Shown here in pieces: positions 32,582 through 39,723 of a stretch of 64,000 bases of DNA. The stretch spans positions 124,001 to 188,000 of the forward strand of contig NZ_JAQMYP010000003.1 of assembly GCF_028369295.1 (NCBI RefSeq), written 5' to 3'. Source of the stretch: Streptomyces sp. HD. Lineage in GTDB: Bacteria > Actinomycetota > Actinomycetes > Streptomycetales > Streptomycetaceae. Below the pieces are notes generated by a model. The model made no database searches. It saw only the letters and a list, made by a program, of their open reading frames with translations, and was not told the DNA's origin. The first letter of the stretch is position 1. Each line of letters opens with the position of its first letter. The translations under genes and the position numbers were made by a program.

Positions 32582-34066
32582 TCACGCCCGCAACGCCGGC
32601 ACCCCCCGCTTCCGCTGCCCGGACCGCTCCGCGACCGGCGCGTGCCCCTCGCGCGGCGGCTCCGCCGACGGCAACCGGATCACCACGTCCAGCCCGCCCG
32701 CGGCCGCCGCGTGCAGACTCGCCTCGCCGCCACTCGCGTGCGCGAGCCGCTGCACCAGCGAAAGACCCAGCCCCGTCCCGCCCTTGGGGGCGCCCGGCGC
32801 CCGCCAGAAGCGGTCGAAGGCGCGGGCACGCTGCTCCGGCGTCATACCGGGCCCCTCGTCGGTGATGTGCAGGTCGACCCAGGCGGGACGTGCGTCGCGC
32901 AGCGCACGCCGGGCCGTCACATGGAGCCGTAGCTCCATCGTCACGGTGGAGCCGGACGGCGAGGCGCGCAGGGCGTTGGACAGCAGGTTGTCCACGATCT
33001 GCTCCACCCCGCCCGGCACCGCCAGCACCGGCCCCACGCTGCCCGCGAACAGCACGAGGCTCACCCGCTGCTTCTCGAACAGCGGCTGCCAGGTGCGGTG
33101 CCGCTCCGCACAGACGGCCCCGACGTCGACCGGCCCCGGCGTCGCGGCGTCCTCCTCCAGCCGTGCCATCGCCAGCAGCCCCTCCACCATGCGGGAGAGC
33201 CGGTCCGTCTCGGTCACCGCGGCGGCGAGGCTCCCCCGGCCGCGCACGGCGACACTGGGCTCCAGGTTCTCCAGCCGCAGCCGCAGCGCCGCGAGCGGCG
33301 TCTTCAGCTGGTGGGACGCCTCGCCCGCGAACGCGTGCTGGGCGGCGAGGAGTTGGGCGAGCCGGGCGGCCGTACGGTTGAACGCGGTGGCGAGACGCCG
33401 CACTTCGGGCGGGCCCTTCGTGATCGTCACCGGCGTGGCGAGGCCGCCGTCCGCCAACTCGTCGGTCGCCCGCTCCAGTTCACGGATGGGGCGGCCGGTC
33501 CAGCGGGCGATGGCGAACCCGACCACCGCGACCGCGGTGAGAACCCCGAGCCCGCCGAGGCCGAGCAGCAGCCACACATGGTGGACGCGCTCATGCACGG
33601 TCCGGGTCGGCAGCGTCAGCCACACCGCGCCCTGCAGCCCCGAGGTGTGCCGGACCGGCGCGGCCACCGAGAGGTACTCGACCCCGCCGATGGTCGACGT
33701 ACGGACGTCCACCGTGGACGTGCCGTGCAGGGCGGCCGCGATACCGGGGCGGGAGGCCAGGTCGGCCGACATGACGGCGGCCAGCGGATGCGAGGTGGCG
33801 AGCAGGGCGCCCGAGGCGTCCACGACCACCACCTTGCCGCCGATGCGCTCGGCGCAGTGGACCACCCGGCGGGGCAGATCACGCTCGGCCCGGCCGGCGC
33901 TGAGCGACAACGAGGCGTACGCCGACACGGACTCCGCCTCGTCCTTCGCCGCGTTGACCACCCGCTCCCGTTCACCGGCCGAGTACACGAAGCCCAGCGG
34001 GATCTCCAGACAGAGCAGCACGAGCGCGGCGAGGCTGAGGTAGCTGAGCAGCAGCCGACGGGTCAC
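32582..34066 (-). CDS. Sensor histidine kinase
   Basis: A 494-residue membrane sensor kinase. Helix 1 is at 6-28 (LLSYLSLAALVLLCLEIPLG). An extracytoplasmic sensor domain covers about 30-180, and helix 2 is at about 172-195. A HAMP segment follows (ARWTGRPIRELERATDEL). The phosphoacceptor histidine is in AGEASHQLKTPLAALRLRLE. ATP-binding boxes are DNLLSNALRASP (N), ITDEGPGMT (G1) and GGTGLGLSLVQRLA (G2). The GTG start overlaps the stop of the response regulator gene as GTGA, so the pair is coupled. The next divergent genes, carbonic anhydrase and SulP transporter, are candidate targets by position only. The signal is unknown. Confidence 0.93.
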   Translation of the reverse strand: MTRRLLLSYLSLAALVLLCLEIPLGFVYSAGERERVVNAAKDEAESVSAYASLSLSAGRAERDLPRRVVHCAERIGGKVVVVDASGALLATSHPLAAVMSADLASRPGIAAALHGTSTVDVRTSTIGGVEYLSVAAPVRHTSGLQGAVWLTLPTRTVHERVHHVWLLLGLGGLGVLTAVAVVGFAIARWTGRPIRELERATDELADGGLATPVTITKGPPEVRRLATAFNRTAARLAQLLAAQHAFAGEASHQLKTPLAALRLRLENLEPSVAVRGRGSLAAAVTETDRLSRMVEGLLAMARLEEDAATPGPVDVGAVCAERHRTWQPLFEKQRVSLVLFAGSVGPVLAVPGGVEQIVDNLLSNALRASPSGSTVTMELRLHVTARRALRDARPAWVDLHITDEGPGMTPEQRARAFDRFWRAPGAPKGGTGLGLSLVQRLAHASGGEASLHAAAAGGLDVVIRLPSAEPPREGHAPVAERSGQRKRGVPALRA

Positions 34067-35016
34067 GGCGAGGACACCTGCTGCCCGCCCGGCTCGGTCT
34101 GCACCGCCAGCCGGAATCCGACCCCGCGCAGCGTCTGGATCCATGCCGGGTCGCCCAGCTTCCGCCGCAGCGAGGCGACATGGACGTCCAGTGTCTTGGT
34201 CGGACCCTCGTAGTGCGGATCCCACACCCGGTCCAGGATCTGCTGCCGGGAGTAGACCGCACCCGGATCCTCGGCCAGCAGCGCCAGCAGCTCGAACTCC
34301 TTGGGGGTGAGGGTGACGGGCACCTCGCCGACCCAGACCTGACGGGTACGGCGGTCGACGACGAGGGGGCCGGGCGCGTACGGGGGTTGCGGCGCGGTGT
34401 CGTCGTACGACGGGGGCGGCGCGGCCTCGTGGGAGGAGGGCGGGGGTGGCGCGGCCTCGTAGGACAGGGGCGGGGGTGGCGTGGCCTCGAACGACAAGGG
34501 TGCGGATGGCACGGCCTCGAACGACAAGGGTGCGGGTGGCGCTATGGCCATCGGTTCCGGTTCCGCCCCCGCCGCCGCGCGCAGGCGCTCCACCAGTGCT
34601 TCCGTACGCCCGCTGCCGGCCGGCGTCTCCGCACGCACCGGCTCCGCCCCCGCCTCCATGCGCTGGGTGCGCCGGGTCACCGCACGCACCCGCGCCACCA
34701 GCTCCCGCACGCTGAACGGCTTCGCCAGATAGTCGTCGGCCCCGAGCTCCAGCCCGAGCACCCGGTCGGCCTCCTCACCCCGCGCACTCAGGATGATGAC
34801 CGGCACGTCCGAGAGCTTCCGGATGCCGCGGCAGACGTCGATGCCGTCCATGTCCGGCAACCCGAGGTCGAGCAGCACGACATCGCCGTACGGCCTTCTC
34901 AACCCCTCCGTCCCGGTGGTGACGTGGTCCACCGTCAGCCCGAAATGCGCCAGCCCCTCGATGAGCGGTTCGGCGATCGTCTCGTCGTCCTCGATGAGCA
35001 GCACTTGTATGCCCAT
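34063..35016 (-). CDS. OmpR-family response regulator with a repetitive Pro-rich linker
   Basis: A 317-residue DNA-binding response regulator. The receiver domain is at 1-118, with acidic pocket IEDDE, phosphoacceptor aspartate in VVLLDLGLPDMDG and lysine in YLAKPFS. The C-terminal OmpR winged helix is at about 212-305 (TLTPKEFELLALLAEDPGAV, then KTLDVHVASLRRKLGDP). Between them lies an unusually long linker, about 120-210. It contains four imperfect 10-residue repeats of the type P-x-x-P-L-S-F/Y-E-A-x, encoded at about 34398-34563. Typical OmpR regulators have linkers of 10-20 residues. The gene is first in the operon, divergent from carbonic anhydrase across 199 bp. Confidence 0.93.
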   Translation of the reverse strand: MGIQVLLIEDDETIAEPLIEGLAHFGLTVDHVTTGTEGLRRPYGDVVLLDLGLPDMDGIDVCRGIRKLSDVPVIILSARGEEADRVLGLELGADDYLAKPFSVRELVARVRAVTRRTQRMEAGAEPVRAETPAGSGRTEALVERLRAAAGAEPEPMAIAPPAPLSFEAVPSAPLSFEATPPPPLSYEAAPPPPSSHEAAPPPSYDDTAPQPPYAPGPLVVDRRTRQVWVGEVPVTLTPKEFELLALLAEDPGAVYSRQQILDRVWDPHYEGPTKTLDVHVASLRRKLGDPAWIQTLRGVGFRLAVQTEPGGQQVSSP

Positions 35017-35215
35017 GGGTTCTGTTGAGTCCCGTCTCTTGAATTCACATTCCCTGCCCTGAAGCCGACACGCTACAGGGAACAAGCGCTTCCATGGGCT
35101 TGCGACAAAGAATGTCCAATTCCTGGTCGGGCTCTGGCCTTCACTTAACCTTCGTCTGGCGCGGCCCTCTCTACGCTGTGATGACCTGGCCGAACTCCCA
35201 GCCGAGGAGGCTGCG

Positions 35216-35821
35216 TTGAAGGCATTGCTGGACCGTGCCCGCTCATTCAAACGACGGGTTGATTTCGAGAGCGGTGAATACCGGAAACTGGCCGACGGGC
35301 AATATCCCGAGGCCCTCTTCATTACCTGCGCGGACTCACGGGTCATACCCGCCCTGATTACCGGCGCACGCCCCGGAGAAATATTCGAGCTGCGCAACGC
35401 GGGCAATATCGTGCCGCCGTACGGCAGCCCCGGCCCGTCCGGGGAGGCCGCCACCATCGAGTACGCACTGGAGGTGCTCGGGGTTCAGGACATCGTCGTG
35501 TGCGGTCACTCACACTGCGGCGCGATGGGCGCGCTGAAGTCCGGCGACGACCTGACCGCACTGCCGGGCGTGGACGCCTGGCTCCAACTGGCCCGCCCCG
35601 AACTGACCCCGATCCTCACGACCGCCTCCGACGACCCGTCCCTGCCGGACGTGTCCCAGGGCAACGTCGTCAACCAGCTTGCCGTGCTGCGGACTTACCC
35701 GGTGGTGCGACAGCGGCTGGACGCGGGGCGGCTGCGGCTGCACGGCTGGTACTACGAGGTCGACACCGGGCAGGTGCACGAGCTGGAGGGGGACGGCAGG
35801 TTCCGGGTGCATAGCGGATGA
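35216..35821 (+). CDS. Beta-class carbonic anhydrase
   Basis: Interconverts carbon dioxide and bicarbonate. At 201 residues it has normal length. Zinc ligands are Cys38 in FITCADSR (with the Asp40/Arg42 dyad), His98 and Cys101 in VVCGHSHCGAM. The N-terminal helix is short. The start is TTG, supported by GAGGAGG 5 nt upstream. The stop overlaps the start of the SulP transporter gene as ATGA. Coupling to a SulP protein suggests that bicarbonate produced by, or feeding, this enzyme is moved by that transporter. It is divergent from the two-component system. Confidence 0.95.
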   Translation: MKALLDRARSFKRRVDFESGEYRKLADGQYPEALFITCADSRVIPALITGARPGEIFELRNAGNIVPPYGSPGPSGEAATIEYALEVLGVQDIVVCGHSHCGAMGALKSGDDLTALPGVDAWLQLARPELTPILTTASDDPSLPDVSQGNVVNQLAVLRTYPVVRQRLDAGRLRLHGWYYEVDTGQVHELEGDGRFRVHSG

Positions 35822-37674
35822 GCGGGGCGCATGCGCGCACTCGCGCTCCGGGACGTACGAAGGCGGCTCCCGCCCCGAACAGCGCGGGGCCGAACGCCGG
35901 GACACCATCGGTGAAGTCCGGCGGGTCCCGTGCATCCCGTGCATCCGGTGCGCCCGGTGCGGCCGGTGGCAAACCCGACCTCGCAACGGAGATCACCGCC
36001 TCCCTCGTCGTCTTCCTCGTCGCCCTGCCGCTGTGCATCGGCGTGGCCGTCGCCTCCGGTGTGCCCGCCGAACTCGGGATCATCTCCGGGGTGATCGGCG
36101 GTCTGGTCGTGGGCTCGGTACGCGGCAGCACACTCCAGGTCAGCGGCCCGGCCGCCGGGCTCGCCGCGCTGGTCGCGGAGACGGTGCTGGAGCACGGGCT
36201 CGCGATGCTCGGCGTGATCGTCCTGTTCTCGGGCATCCTGCAGATCGTCCTCGGCGTCGTACGCCTGGGCCGGATGTTCCAGGCGATCTCCATCGCCGTG
36301 GTCCAGGGGATGCTGGCCGGCATCGGGCTGCCGCTGATGTTCAGCCAGGCGTACCCGATGGCCGACGCGAAGGCGCCCGGCACGCCGATCGAGAACATGG
36401 CCGGGATTCCGGGCCTGTTCGCCGACATCCTCACCGATCCGCAGGCGATGATCGCCACGCTGCTCGGCATCGCCACGGTCGTGCTGAGTTTCGTATGGAA
36501 GAAGGTGCCGGGCCCGGTGAAGCGGGTCCCGGCCGCGCTGGTGGCGGTCGCCGTCGGCATAGTGGTCGCCGCGTTGCCCGGGGTGGACGTGAAGACGCTC
36601 CAGGTGGGCAATCTGCTGGCGTCGGTGAGGGTGCCGGGAGCGGACGAGTTCGCGGGCCTGACGGACACCGCGATCCTCACCTCCATCCTCACGTTCACGG
36701 TGATCGCCTCCGCGGAGAGCCTGTTCACCGCGGCGGCCGTGGACCGTATGCACAGCGGCCCACGCACCCGCTACAACACCGAACTCATCGCGCAGGGCGC
36801 CGGCAACACGATCGCGGGCATCCTCGGCGCCCTCCCGATCACGGCGGTCGTCGCCCGCAGCTCGGCGAACGTCCAGGCCGGCGCGAAGACCCGCATCTCC
36901 CGCACCCTGCACGGCCTGTGGCTGCTGGCCTTCGCGCTGCTGCTGCCGCAGGTACTGGCCCTGATCCCGATCTCGGTGCTGGCCGGCGTCCTGGTCCACA
37001 GCGGCTGGAAGCTGTTCGCACCGGAGGAGTTCCCGAAGATGTGGCGCCAGGACCGGGGCGAGTTCGTGGTGATGACGGTGACGACACTGGTCATCGTGGC
37101 GACGGCGCTGCTGGAGGGCGTCCTGATCGGCCTCGCGGCCGGCATCGTACTGGCGGCCCTGCGCATGTCCCAGACCGTGATCCGACAGCACATCGAGGAC
37201 GACACCGCGAAGGTCGTCATGGCCGGCAACGCGACGTTCCTGCGCCTCCCCCAGGTCATCGAGGCCCTGGAATCCGCAGCCGCTTCCGGCAGGCCCCGCA
37301 TCCGCCTGGACCTGACCGGGGTGACACACCTGGACCACGCATGCCGAAACCAGGTGGAGGAATTCACGGCGCAGCAACGGGGCTTGGGCCTGCGGGTGGA
37401 ACTCCTGCTGCCGGGGCCGGCCAGCCCGGAGCCGGCGACAGCGACAGGGGCAGGGGCAGGGGCAGGGGCAGGGGCAGGGGCAGGGGCAGCGGCAATGGAA
37501 GCCGCTCCACCCGGGCCGGCACCGAGGTCGACGCCGACTCCACCCCCTCCATCGGCCTCCCCCTCACCCCCCGGCCCGGACGCCGAGTGGTTCTACTTGG
37601 ACACGCGCCCGATGCCCGGCGAGTACGGCCACGGGTACGAGGACTACACGGGGCGACCACCGTTGGTTGGCTGA
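35818..37674 (+). CDS. SulP family anion transporter with C-terminal STAS domain
   Basis: A 618-residue SLC26/SulP transporter. Residues 1-50 are a low-complexity tail. About 11-12 membrane helices lie between 57 and 450: LATEITASLVVFLVALPLCI at 55-74, then the conserved GLVVGSVRGSTLQVSGPAAG near 94-113. The STAS domain is at about 455-540 (RIRLDLTGVTHLDHACRNQV). A Gly-Ala repeat from seven CAGGGG hexamers and a Pro/Ser-rich tail follow. The fusion with, or coupling to, carbonic anhydrase genes is typical of bicarbonate-transporting SulP proteins (BicA-like); sulfate cannot be excluded. It is co-translated with the carbonic anhydrase. Confidence 0.93.
   Translation: MSGAHARTRAPGRTKAAPAPNSAGPNAGTPSVKSGGSRASRASGAPGAAGGKPDLATEITASLVVFLVALPLCIGVAVASGVPAELGIISGVIGGLVVGSVRGSTLQVSGPAAGLAALVAETVLEHGLAMLGVIVLFSGILQIVLGVVRLGRMFQAISIAVVQGMLAGIGLPLMFSQAYPMADAKAPGTPIENMAGIPGLFADILTDPQAMIATLLGIATVVLSFVWKKVPGPVKRVPAALVAVAVGIVVAALPGVDVKTLQVGNLLASVRVPGADEFAGLTDTAILTSILTFTVIASAESLFTAAAVDRMHSGPRTRYNTELIAQGAGNTIAGILGALPITAVVARSSANVQAGAKTRISRTLHGLWLLAFALLLPQVLALIPISVLAGVLVHSGWKLFAPEEFPKMWRQDRGEFVVMTVTTLVIVATALLEGVLIGLAAGIVLAALRMSQTVIRQHIEDDTAKVVMAGNATFLRLPQVIEALESAAASGRPRIRLDLTGVTHLDHACRNQVEEFTAQQRGLGLRVELLLPGPASPEPATATGAGAGAGAGAGAGAAAMEAAPPGPAPRSTPTPPPPSASPSPPGPDAEWFYLDTRPMPGEYGHGYEDYTGRPPLVG
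37445..37486 (+). repeat. Seven tandem CAGGGG hexamers inside the SulP gene
   Basis: Perfect head-to-tail hexamers that encode a Gly-Ala dipeptide run just after the STAS domain. Copy-number changes would keep the reading frame and only alter tail length. Confidence 0.9.
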
Positions 37675-37723
37675 GCGGACGGGGGGGCGGCAGAGCCGGG
37701 CACACGGTTCCTTGGAGCACTCG

Positions 37724-37924
37724 ATGGGCCGACGCCGGACCTACCCCATCCCGGAGCCGTTGTTGTCGCTGCGGGCCGCCGTGATCCTGCTCTTCGGGAT
37801 CGTGGGCGCGTGCGCGGCGGGAGGCCTGTCCGTGCTGGCCGGGGCGCCCTGGGCGCAGGCCGTCCTGACCGGCGCGGGTGCCTTCTTGGCGCTCGTGGCG
37901 TTCCTCGACGCGATCATCGGGTGA
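37724..37924 (+). CDS. Small two-helix membrane protein
   Basis: A 66-residue hypothetical protein. After a basic start (MGRRRTYPIPEPLLSLR) it has two hydrophobic segments, about 17-35 (AAVILLFGIVGACAAGGLS) and 41-63, and ends FLDAIIG. The ATG is preceded by GGAG at about 10 nt. It follows the SulP gene after 49 nt and may be co-transcribed. No family recognised. Confidence 0.65.
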   Translation: MGRRRTYPIPEPLLSLRAAVILLFGIVGACAAGGLSVLAGAPWAQAVLTGAGAFLALVAFLDAIIG

Positions 37925-38033
37925 AACCCCGACAGACCGCGCCAAGGACAAACACCGCTCCCTGCCCGATGAACCCCCCGCCCCTCAGCCCCGTCTTCCC
38001 TCCCGGCCACCACGTGCAGAGGGAGAGCGGACC

Positions 38034-38318
38034 TTGCGGCAGAGCGACGTCGAGCAGACCGGCGAACGGGTTGGCGACCGGCGTCCCTGGTGGGCGGAGC
38101 CCTCGACGTGGGGTGCCGTCGTGCTGATCGTCCTCGGGTTCCTCCTGGCGGCGTGGACCTACTTCGGGCTGGCCGGCGCACCGGAGGAGGCGAACGGCTA
38201 CTTCGGGACCGGCAAGGTCGTGGCCTTCGGCCTGGTGTTCCTGGGAACCACCGTCCTCGGCCGTCGTGATACGACGCCGGGGGACGACACGGACCCGGAC
38301 GGTCCTGAACGTCCCTGA
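38034..38318 (+). CDS. Small two-helix membrane protein, TTG start
   Basis: A 94-residue hypothetical protein with two membrane segments at about 27-45 (WGAVVLIVLGFLLAAWTYF) and 60-77 (KVVAFGLVFLGTTVL), between a charged N-terminus and an acidic Asp/Pro tail. No ATG or GTG lies at the start of the conserved frame. TTG with GGGAG upstream is the best choice. It is the last gene of a possible run with the carbonic anhydrase, SulP and the 66-residue protein. No family recognised. Confidence 0.6.
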   Translation: MRQSDVEQTGERVGDRRPWWAEPSTWGAVVLIVLGFLLAAWTYFGLAGAPEEANGYFGTGKVVAFGLVFLGTTVLGRRDTTPGDDTDPDGPERP

Positions 38319-38331
38319 CCGACCCGGGTGT

Positions 38332-38526
38332 CGGTGGCTGCGTCACATCCTGGTGCGCGTGATCGCCGACACCCAGCGGCATGCCGGCCACGCCGACATC
38401 GTGCGCGAGTTCATCGACGGGGCGGTCGGGCGGTTGAAGGGCAACGACAGCCTGCCCTCGGGCGATCAGGCCTGGCGGGAGACGCACCGAGGCCGGCCGG
38501 AGCGCGTATCGCGCGAGGCCGGCGGC
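38332..38526 (+). pseudogene. C-terminal fragment of a DinB/DUF664 family gene
   Basis: The frame encodes RWLRHILVRVIADTQRHAGH, then ADIVREFIDGAVGRLKGNDS and LPSGDQAWRETHRGR. This matches the last third of actinobacterial DUF664/DinB proteins, including the metal-binding RHAGHAD histidines. The N-terminal two thirds and a start codon are missing, and the frame stays open past the usual end into the opposite-strand gene. Most likely a decayed remnant left by a deletion. Confidence 0.65.
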
Positions 38527-38623
38527 GCCGTCCGAGCCCGCCCGTTCAGCGTGCGCGGCGTGTCCACGATGGCCGTCCGCCGCGGTGCCGGTCGCGGCGG
38601 ACGGTCACTTCACCGGTCCGGGC

Positions 38624-39415
38624 TCACTTCACATCGACGAAGTCGGCCGAGCCGGTCGTGGCCTGGGTGAGGTTCGTGCCCGCGAAGTCGTAGCGGTAGG
38701 CGCCATCGGCCGTCGCCGGCACGGTGGCCGTGGCCCAGCCGTTGCGGTCGGTCTTGATCTTCTTCAGCGTGACGAAGGCGCCGCTCGTGCCCTTGCGGTA
38801 CTGGAGCAGCACCTGGTGCCCGATGAGGGGCACGTTCTTCTGCGTCTCCCAACCGGCGACGGTCATCCGGGCCTTGACCGTGAGGTCCTTGCCCTTCTTC
38901 ACCGGCTGCGGGGTGGCGACGGTCTGGGACATGTAGGTCTGCCGCTTGATGCGTGCGAGGTAGGCGCCGTCCCCGCGGGTGACGTTGCCGGCGCCGTCGG
39001 TGGCGACGGGACTGATGGTCCAGACACCGGCGAGGGCGTTGCTGCGGAGGTTGACGTTCGGGTCGGCGCTCACGAGGGCCTCGCAGAAGGAGGTGGTCTC
39101 GTTGAGCTTCACGCACTGGGCGGCCCCGGTCATGACCCCGTCGGCCGTCGCCCGGTCCGCCCCGTGCCACAGCTCGTACGACACGCTCTGCACGCCGGAC
39201 GGGTCGCTGACCGTCGCGGAGACCGAGAACACCCTCTTCCGCGCGGCCTCGACGCCGACGGTGTAGTCACGGCTGTGGTTGACATCGATGTTCCAGAACG
39301 TCGTGCCCGAGTCGTCCTGATCGGCCCCGGCGGCCGGTACGGCGAGAGCGGCCACGGCCAGGACGGCACTGAAGGCGGCGGCGGTGGCTATGGCGGCAGT
39401 GGCGCGTCTGCGCAT
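38624..39415 (-). CDS. Secreted protein of unknown function (Ig-like repeats)
   Basis: A 263-residue exported protein. The signal peptide is at 1-31 (RRRATAAIATAAAFSAVLAV, ending in an AGA cleavage site). The rest is beta-rich with two Ig-like parts. The first (about 40-140) has DPSGVQSVSYELWHGAD and two cysteines near 100-110. The second (about 160-263) has the YRKGTSGAFVTLKKIKTDRN GWATATV pattern of bacterial adhesin-like or calcium-dependent Ig folds. No catalytic motif. The ATG is chosen at the start of the signal peptide; a GTG 18 nt upstream is possible. It is downstream of PPDK on the same strand, separated by a hairpin. Function not recognised. Confidence 0.8.
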   Translation of the reverse strand: MRRRATAAIATAAAFSAVLAVAALAVPAAGADQDDSGTTFWNIDVNHSRDYTVGVEAARKRVFSVSATVSDPSGVQSVSYELWHGADRATADGVMTGAAQCVKLNETTSFCEALVSADPNVNLRSNALAGVWTISPVATDGAGNVTRGDGAYLARIKRQTYMSQTVATPQPVKKGKDLTVKARMTVAGWETQKNVPLIGHQVLLQYRKGTSGAFVTLKKIKTDRNGWATATVPATADGAYRYDFAGTNLTQATTGSADFVDVK

Positions 39416-39723
39416 GGTCTTCGGTTCCCCCACGCTCGATGAATTGGGTGGTGACTTCACCCGCGTGAGACAAGGGGGACTTCAGGGGGGTTGCGCCCCT
39501 TGACCGCCCCACCCCAGCTCTTCACCCTGCCGTCGCCCCGGGTTGGCGGAATCACCCCGGCGCCGCCACCGGGCCCTCATGCAGGAGAGAGCGGCACCCT
39601 CCGCACAGGGTGCCGCCCTCCTTTGGTGCACCGGAGTCGCCGCCCATCGGTCTTGAGGGTCGGGGACAGGCGACGACTCCGGAGTTTCAGTGGCCGTGAG
39701 GCCCGCCGTTGACCGGCGCCGGT
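39416..39723. other. Gene-free region between the secreted-protein gene and PPDK
   Basis: About 308 bp. Contains the strong hairpin at 39591-39616 (probable PPDK terminator) and a second inverted repeat, CCGGAGTCG at 39631-39639 with its complement at 39674-39682. No coding sequence was supported. Confidence 0.6.
39591..39616 (-). terminator. Hairpin downstream of PPDK
   Basis: GCGGCACCCT and AGGGTGCCGC form a perfect 10-bp stem with a 6-nt loop, 108 nt after the PPDK stop codon. Confidence 0.7.

Noticed and set aside
37445-37486. Seven CAGGGG units considered as a CRISPR-like or mobile repeat
   Set aside because: Hexamers without spacers, in frame inside the SulP gene; a simple coding microsatellite.
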